Positions 61,349 through 64,000 of a stretch of DNA of 64,000 nucleotides are shown here, in pieces; position 1 is the first letter of the stretch; the number at the start of each line of letters is the position of its first letter. Both the position numbers and the translations under genes were made by a program. The stretch lies in NCBI RefSeq assembly GCF_003149085.1, contig NZ_QGDT01000017.1, forward strand, positions 1 to 64,000, given 5' to 3'. The notes below the pieces were generated by a model that saw only the letters and a program-made list of their open reading frames with translations, was not told where the DNA came from and did not search any database. This stretch comes from Dyadobacter jejuensis (GTDB lineage Bacteria; Bacteroidota; Bacteroidia; Cytophagales; Spirosomataceae).

Positions 61349-62194
61349 CTATTCCAAGGGGTGGTCCATGGTCGACCGTAATATATTTTCCAGCTCCTTC
61401 TTTTTCTCATGATCGCCCGTCTTCTCGTAGGACAACAGCAGGTTTCTCAGTACCCTTTGAATTATCTCCAGGTTGGTGCAGGGCTGGTAGAAGATATCTT
61501 TGGGCTTAATATTCAATTGGGCAATGTAATGATCGATATCGGTTTTAGAAAATATAATACCCCGACTGAATACATTGATATAAAACTGCACCTGGTCCTT
61601 TTTATAAGTCAAGACAAAAAGGTTGGGAAGATTAACTCCGTAAATGGGCAGTTTTAGCTTATGTGCTATCAGCAGATAAATTACGCATAAGGTAATCGGG
61701 TTCCCCTTTTTGGTTTCCAAAACAATATTAATCATCGAGTTGGAAGGAGAATGGAAGTTTTTGGTATTAGCCGAAAAATTTAGGTCGCCAAAAAAGACCC
61801 CGTTGATCCTTTTTATCTGGTCCACCGGATTCATTTCGTCTTGAAACTGGGTCCATATATCATAATAGAGCTGCTCAACAGACACGTTTAGCTCTTCGAG
61901 GGTAAGGTCGGGGTATAGGTAGGTAGCCACTATCCACATACCCTCCATCAAATCCTGTCCACCACTATTTCTCCAGGTCTGCAGGCGATCCATCAGGATA
62001 CTCTGTTGTAGTTCATGGATAAGTTCTTCTATGCGATGCTGTACCGTAGGGTTAAAGCTATTTTCCCATTCTGTTTCCAGTAAGGGGATAATACTACCAC
62101 CCAAAGATAAAATCCTACCTTCTACATGCTGGCTCACTTCATGGTCTTCGTCGTCGAGTAGTGATATCAGTGCTTTTATTTCGTTCTTATTCAT
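61349..62194 (-). CDS. SirB1-family transglutaminase-like protein
   Basis: A 281-residue protein with N-terminal helical repeats (LISLLDDEDHEVSQHVEGRI) and a SirB1-type transglutaminase-like core (KRINGVFFGDLNFSAN, then KKGNPITLCVIYLLIAHKL). At the position where many SirB1 proteins have GLPGHFLLRY, this one has GVNLPNLFVLTY, so the usual His is replaced. The catalytic role is therefore doubtful, and it may be a binding or scaffold protein. Confidence 0.8.
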   Translation of the reverse strand: MNKNEIKALISLLDDEDHEVSQHVEGRILSLGGSIIPLLETEWENSFNPTVQHRIEELIHELQQSILMDRLQTWRNSGGQDLMEGMWIVATYLYPDLTLEELNVSVEQLYYDIWTQFQDEMNPVDQIKRINGVFFGDLNFSANTKNFHSPSNSMINIVLETKKGNPITLCVIYLLIAHKLKLPIYGVNLPNLFVLTYKKDQVQFYINVFSRGIIFSKTDIDHYIAQLNIKPKDIFYQPCTNLEIIQRVLRNLLLSYEKTGDHEKKKELENILRSTMDHPLE

Positions 62195-62266
62195 AATCCC
62201 ACAAATCTTCGTTTTCTAACAATCGGATAAATAAAAACATTTTTTTTTTATAGACGTCAAATTTTC

Positions 62267-62274
62267 TACTTTTG
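62267..62274 (+). promoter_or_regulatory. Candidate -7 box for galE
   Basis: TACTTTTG matches TAnnTTTG. A second match, TAATTTTG, is at 62345-62352. Neither has a clear -33 partner at the usual spacing. Confidence 0.35.
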
Positions 62275-62406
62275 CTCGGAAAAAATAATTATATCCCCTT
62301 GTTGTTTTGCCCTATTTTAAAGGGTTAAGCTAAGGTAGGTATGTTAATTTTGAGTCAATCGGTAATTTCCTTATTCACTACCATTTAGATATTAAGTATA
62401 TTGAAA

Positions 62407-63426
62407 ATGAAAATACTTGTTACAGGAGGGGCCGGTTTTATAGGTTCGCATACCGTTGTGGAGCTACACCAGGCAGGCTTTGAGCCCGTTATTCTCGATA
62501 ACCTCTACAATTCTAATCGGGATGTTCTTAAGGGCATCCAGCAAATCACCGGTGTCGAATTTCCTTTCTATGAATATGACTGCAATGACCTTGAGAAACT
62601 CAGAGAACTTTTTGATAAAGAGCGGTTCGATGGGGTCATTCACTTTGCCGCTTATAAGGCGGTAGGAGAGTCCGTTCAGAAACCCTTGGAATATTATGAA
62701 AATAACCTTGTTTCGCTGCTCAATTTACTGAAAGTCATGCAGGAATACAAGGTGCCTAAGTTTGTATTTTCTTCGTCTTGTACCGTATATGGTCAGCCAG
62801 AGCAACTCCCCGTTACTGAGGACACCCCAAGGCTGCCAGCTACTTCTCCTTATGGCAATACCAAAGCGGTAGCAGAGGACATTATCAGGGATTTTGTGTT
62901 TTCTGGTACGGTGGTTAAGGCCATTGCACTTCGGTATTTCAACCCTATTGGAGCGCACGAAACTTCTTTGATAGGCGAATTGCCTAATGGAGTTCCTAGT
63001 AATTTGGTGCCCTATATTACCCAAACGGCTGCGGGCTTGAGGCCCTCACTTACCGTTTTTGGTAGCGATTATGATACGGCCGACGGTACCTGTGTTAGAG
63101 ATTTCATACATGTGGTCGATCTGGCCAAGGCCCATGTAAAAGCCTTGGAGTTGTTAGACGAAAACCAGGCCGATCAGTACTACGATGTCTTTAATGTAGG
63201 AACTGGAGAAGGATATACTGTCCTGAATCTGATCAAAACCTTTGAGGAGGTCAATAAACTTAAGCTCAACTATAGCATAGGTCCTCGCCGTGCTGGTGAC
63301 GTGGAGAAGATCTACGCTCAGGCCGACAAAGTAAATACCATCATGAAATGGAAAGCAGAAAAAAGCCTCGCAGAAGCACTGCGTGACGCTTGGAATTGGC
63401 AATTAAAAATTACACAGACTAAATGA
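62407..63426 (+). CDS. galE: UDP-glucose 4-epimerase
   Basis: A 339-residue extended short-chain dehydrogenase. The N-terminal NAD motif is ILVTGGAGFIGSHTV; the catalytic set is FSSSCTVYG and YGNTKAVAED (Ser/Thr-Tyr-Lys), and the C-terminal region has GPRRAGDVEKIYA. It interconverts UDP-glucose and UDP-galactose. I take ATG 62407 as start; a TTG two codons earlier is possible. Its stop overlaps the next gene's ATG, forming a nucleotide-sugar operon. Confidence 0.93.
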   Translation: MKILVTGGAGFIGSHTVVELHQAGFEPVILDNLYNSNRDVLKGIQQITGVEFPFYEYDCNDLEKLRELFDKERFDGVIHFAAYKAVGESVQKPLEYYENNLVSLLNLLKVMQEYKVPKFVFSSSCTVYGQPEQLPVTEDTPRLPATSPYGNTKAVAEDIIRDFVFSGTVVKAIALRYFNPIGAHETSLIGELPNGVPSNLVPYITQTAAGLRPSLTVFGSDYDTADGTCVRDFIHVVDLAKAHVKALELLDENQADQYYDVFNVGTGEGYTVLNLIKTFEEVNKLKLNYSIGPRRAGDVEKIYAQADKVNTIMKWKAEKSLAEALRDAWNWQLKITQTK

Positions 63427-64000
63427 AAAAAATACTTATTACCGGAGGAGCCGGTTTTATTGGTTCCCATGTGGTACGTCGATTCGTAACCAACCATCCC
63501 GAATACCATATCTTTAACCTGGATGCTCTGACGTATGCGGGTAACTTGGAGAATCTGAGCGACCTGGAAGATGCCGGTAACTATACTTTTGTTAAGGGAG
63601 ATATAGTAGATGCCGCATTCCTCGATAATCTGTTCGCCGAGAATGACTTTTTTGGAGTGGTGCATCTTGCCGCCGAGAGCCATGTAGACCGGTCCATATC
63701 CGACCCTATGTCGTTTGTGATGACCAACGTGGTGGGGACGGTCAACCTATTGAATGCCGCTAAAAAGGCTTGGGGTAGTGACTTAGACGGACGCCGCTTT
63801 TACCACGTGTCTACCGATGAGGTATATGGTGAACTGCACGACCCTAAGGAGTTCTTTCTCGAAACGACTAGCTACGATCCTCGCTCCCCATATTCCGCTT
63901 CGAAAGCCTCTTCCGATCACTTTGTGAGGGCCTACCACAACACCTATAAGCTGCCCGTGGTGATCTCCAACTGTTCTAATAACTATGGTCCTAACCATTT
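63423..64000 (+). CDS. rfbB: dTDP-glucose 4,6-dehydratase, cut by the window end
   Basis: The first 192 codons are present. The NAD-binding motif is ILITGGAGFIGSHVVRRF, followed by HLAAESHVDRSISDP, VSTDEVYGEL, and the catalytic SPYSASKASSDHFVRAYH and SNCSNNYGPNH. These are the hallmarks of RmlB/RfbB, the second step of dTDP-rhamnose synthesis. It overlaps galE by 4 bp (ATGA). The C-terminal part lies beyond 64000. Confidence 0.93.
   Translation, partial: MKKILITGGAGFIGSHVVRRFVTNHPEYHIFNLDALTYAGNLENLSDLEDAGNYTFVKGDIVDAAFLDNLFAENDFFGVVHLAAESHVDRSISDPMSFVMTNVVGTVNLLNAAKKAWGSDLDGRRFYHVSTDEVYGELHDPKEFFLETTSYDPRSPYSASKASSDHFVRAYHNTYKLPVVISNCSNNYGPNH

Overview
The window comes from a Bacteroidota chromosome, most likely order Cytophagales. 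The evidence is a SusC/SusD pair with its own ECF sigma factor and FecR-type anti-sigma factor, a type IX secretion (T9SS) sorting-domain protein, a DUF5686 protein, a split two-subunit transketolase, several TTG/GTG starts, and promoter boxes of the TAnnTTTG type in place of E. coli-like -35/-10 elements. No rRNA, tRNA or CRISPR array was seen.

Region 1 (1-5430) is rearranged accessory DNA. Three ~22-bp direct repeats that look like the end of an IS21-type element abut a decapitated DUF1016/YhcG nuclease gene. A siderophore-interacting (SIP) flavoprotein gene and a Crp/Fnr - [4Fe-4S] protein - pirin cluster follow. Next comes a deletion scar where the last 51 codons of an Old Yellow Enzyme gene meet a LysR gene that has lost its N-terminus.

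Region 2 (4550-16760) is sugar metabolism. An AraC regulator lies divergent from hxlB-hxlA, the ribulose-monophosphate pair that interconverts fructose-6-phosphate with ribulose-5-phosphate plus formaldehyde. A GntR/UTRA regulator lies divergent from an apparent mannoside operon: GH92 alpha-mannosidase, six-hairpin lipoprotein, ROK sugar kinase, an N-terminally extended mannose-6-phosphate isomerase and an MFS sugar transporter. The operon would deliver fructose-6-phosphate, which is also the Hxl substrate. Candidate operators for both regulators are visible.

Region 3 (16800-26300), on the minus strand, reads ECF sigma, FecR, SusC with an STN signalling domain, SusD, terminator, then a secreted PQQ-type dehydrogenase with a cytochrome c domain. 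This is a self-regulated outer-membrane uptake system next to an oxidase-like enzyme rather than a glycosidase.

Region 4 (26600-50060) is mixed housekeeping and envelope genes: FrnE-like DsbA protein, DUF5686, M1 peptidase, class II FBP aldolase, CorC-like protein, class A beta-lactamase, ABC ATPase, double SGNH esterase, amidohydrolase, IspF, MBL hydrolase, HAD phosphatase, NlpC/P60, FAH-family hydrolase, M23 peptidase, Bcp peroxiredoxin, split transketolase, and a sigma / membrane anchor / Spy-like cassette.

Region 5 (50070-64000) holds a SulP transporter with a beta-carbonic anhydrase, two small exported or membrane proteins (one a 34-residue gene with its own promoter box and terminator), HisB, riboflavin synthase, a stand-alone PASTA protein overlapping a T9SS cargo gene, rhodanese, FolB, DivIVA, a WD40 protein, a phosphopantetheinyl transferase, a SirB1-like protein and the start of a nucleotide-sugar operon (galE, rfbB cut by the window end).

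No wholly new system is evident. The most unusual content is the hxlBA locus with tandem AraC sites, the susC leader with an antisense-oriented terminator, the small membrane-protein gene and the OYE/LysR deletion scar.
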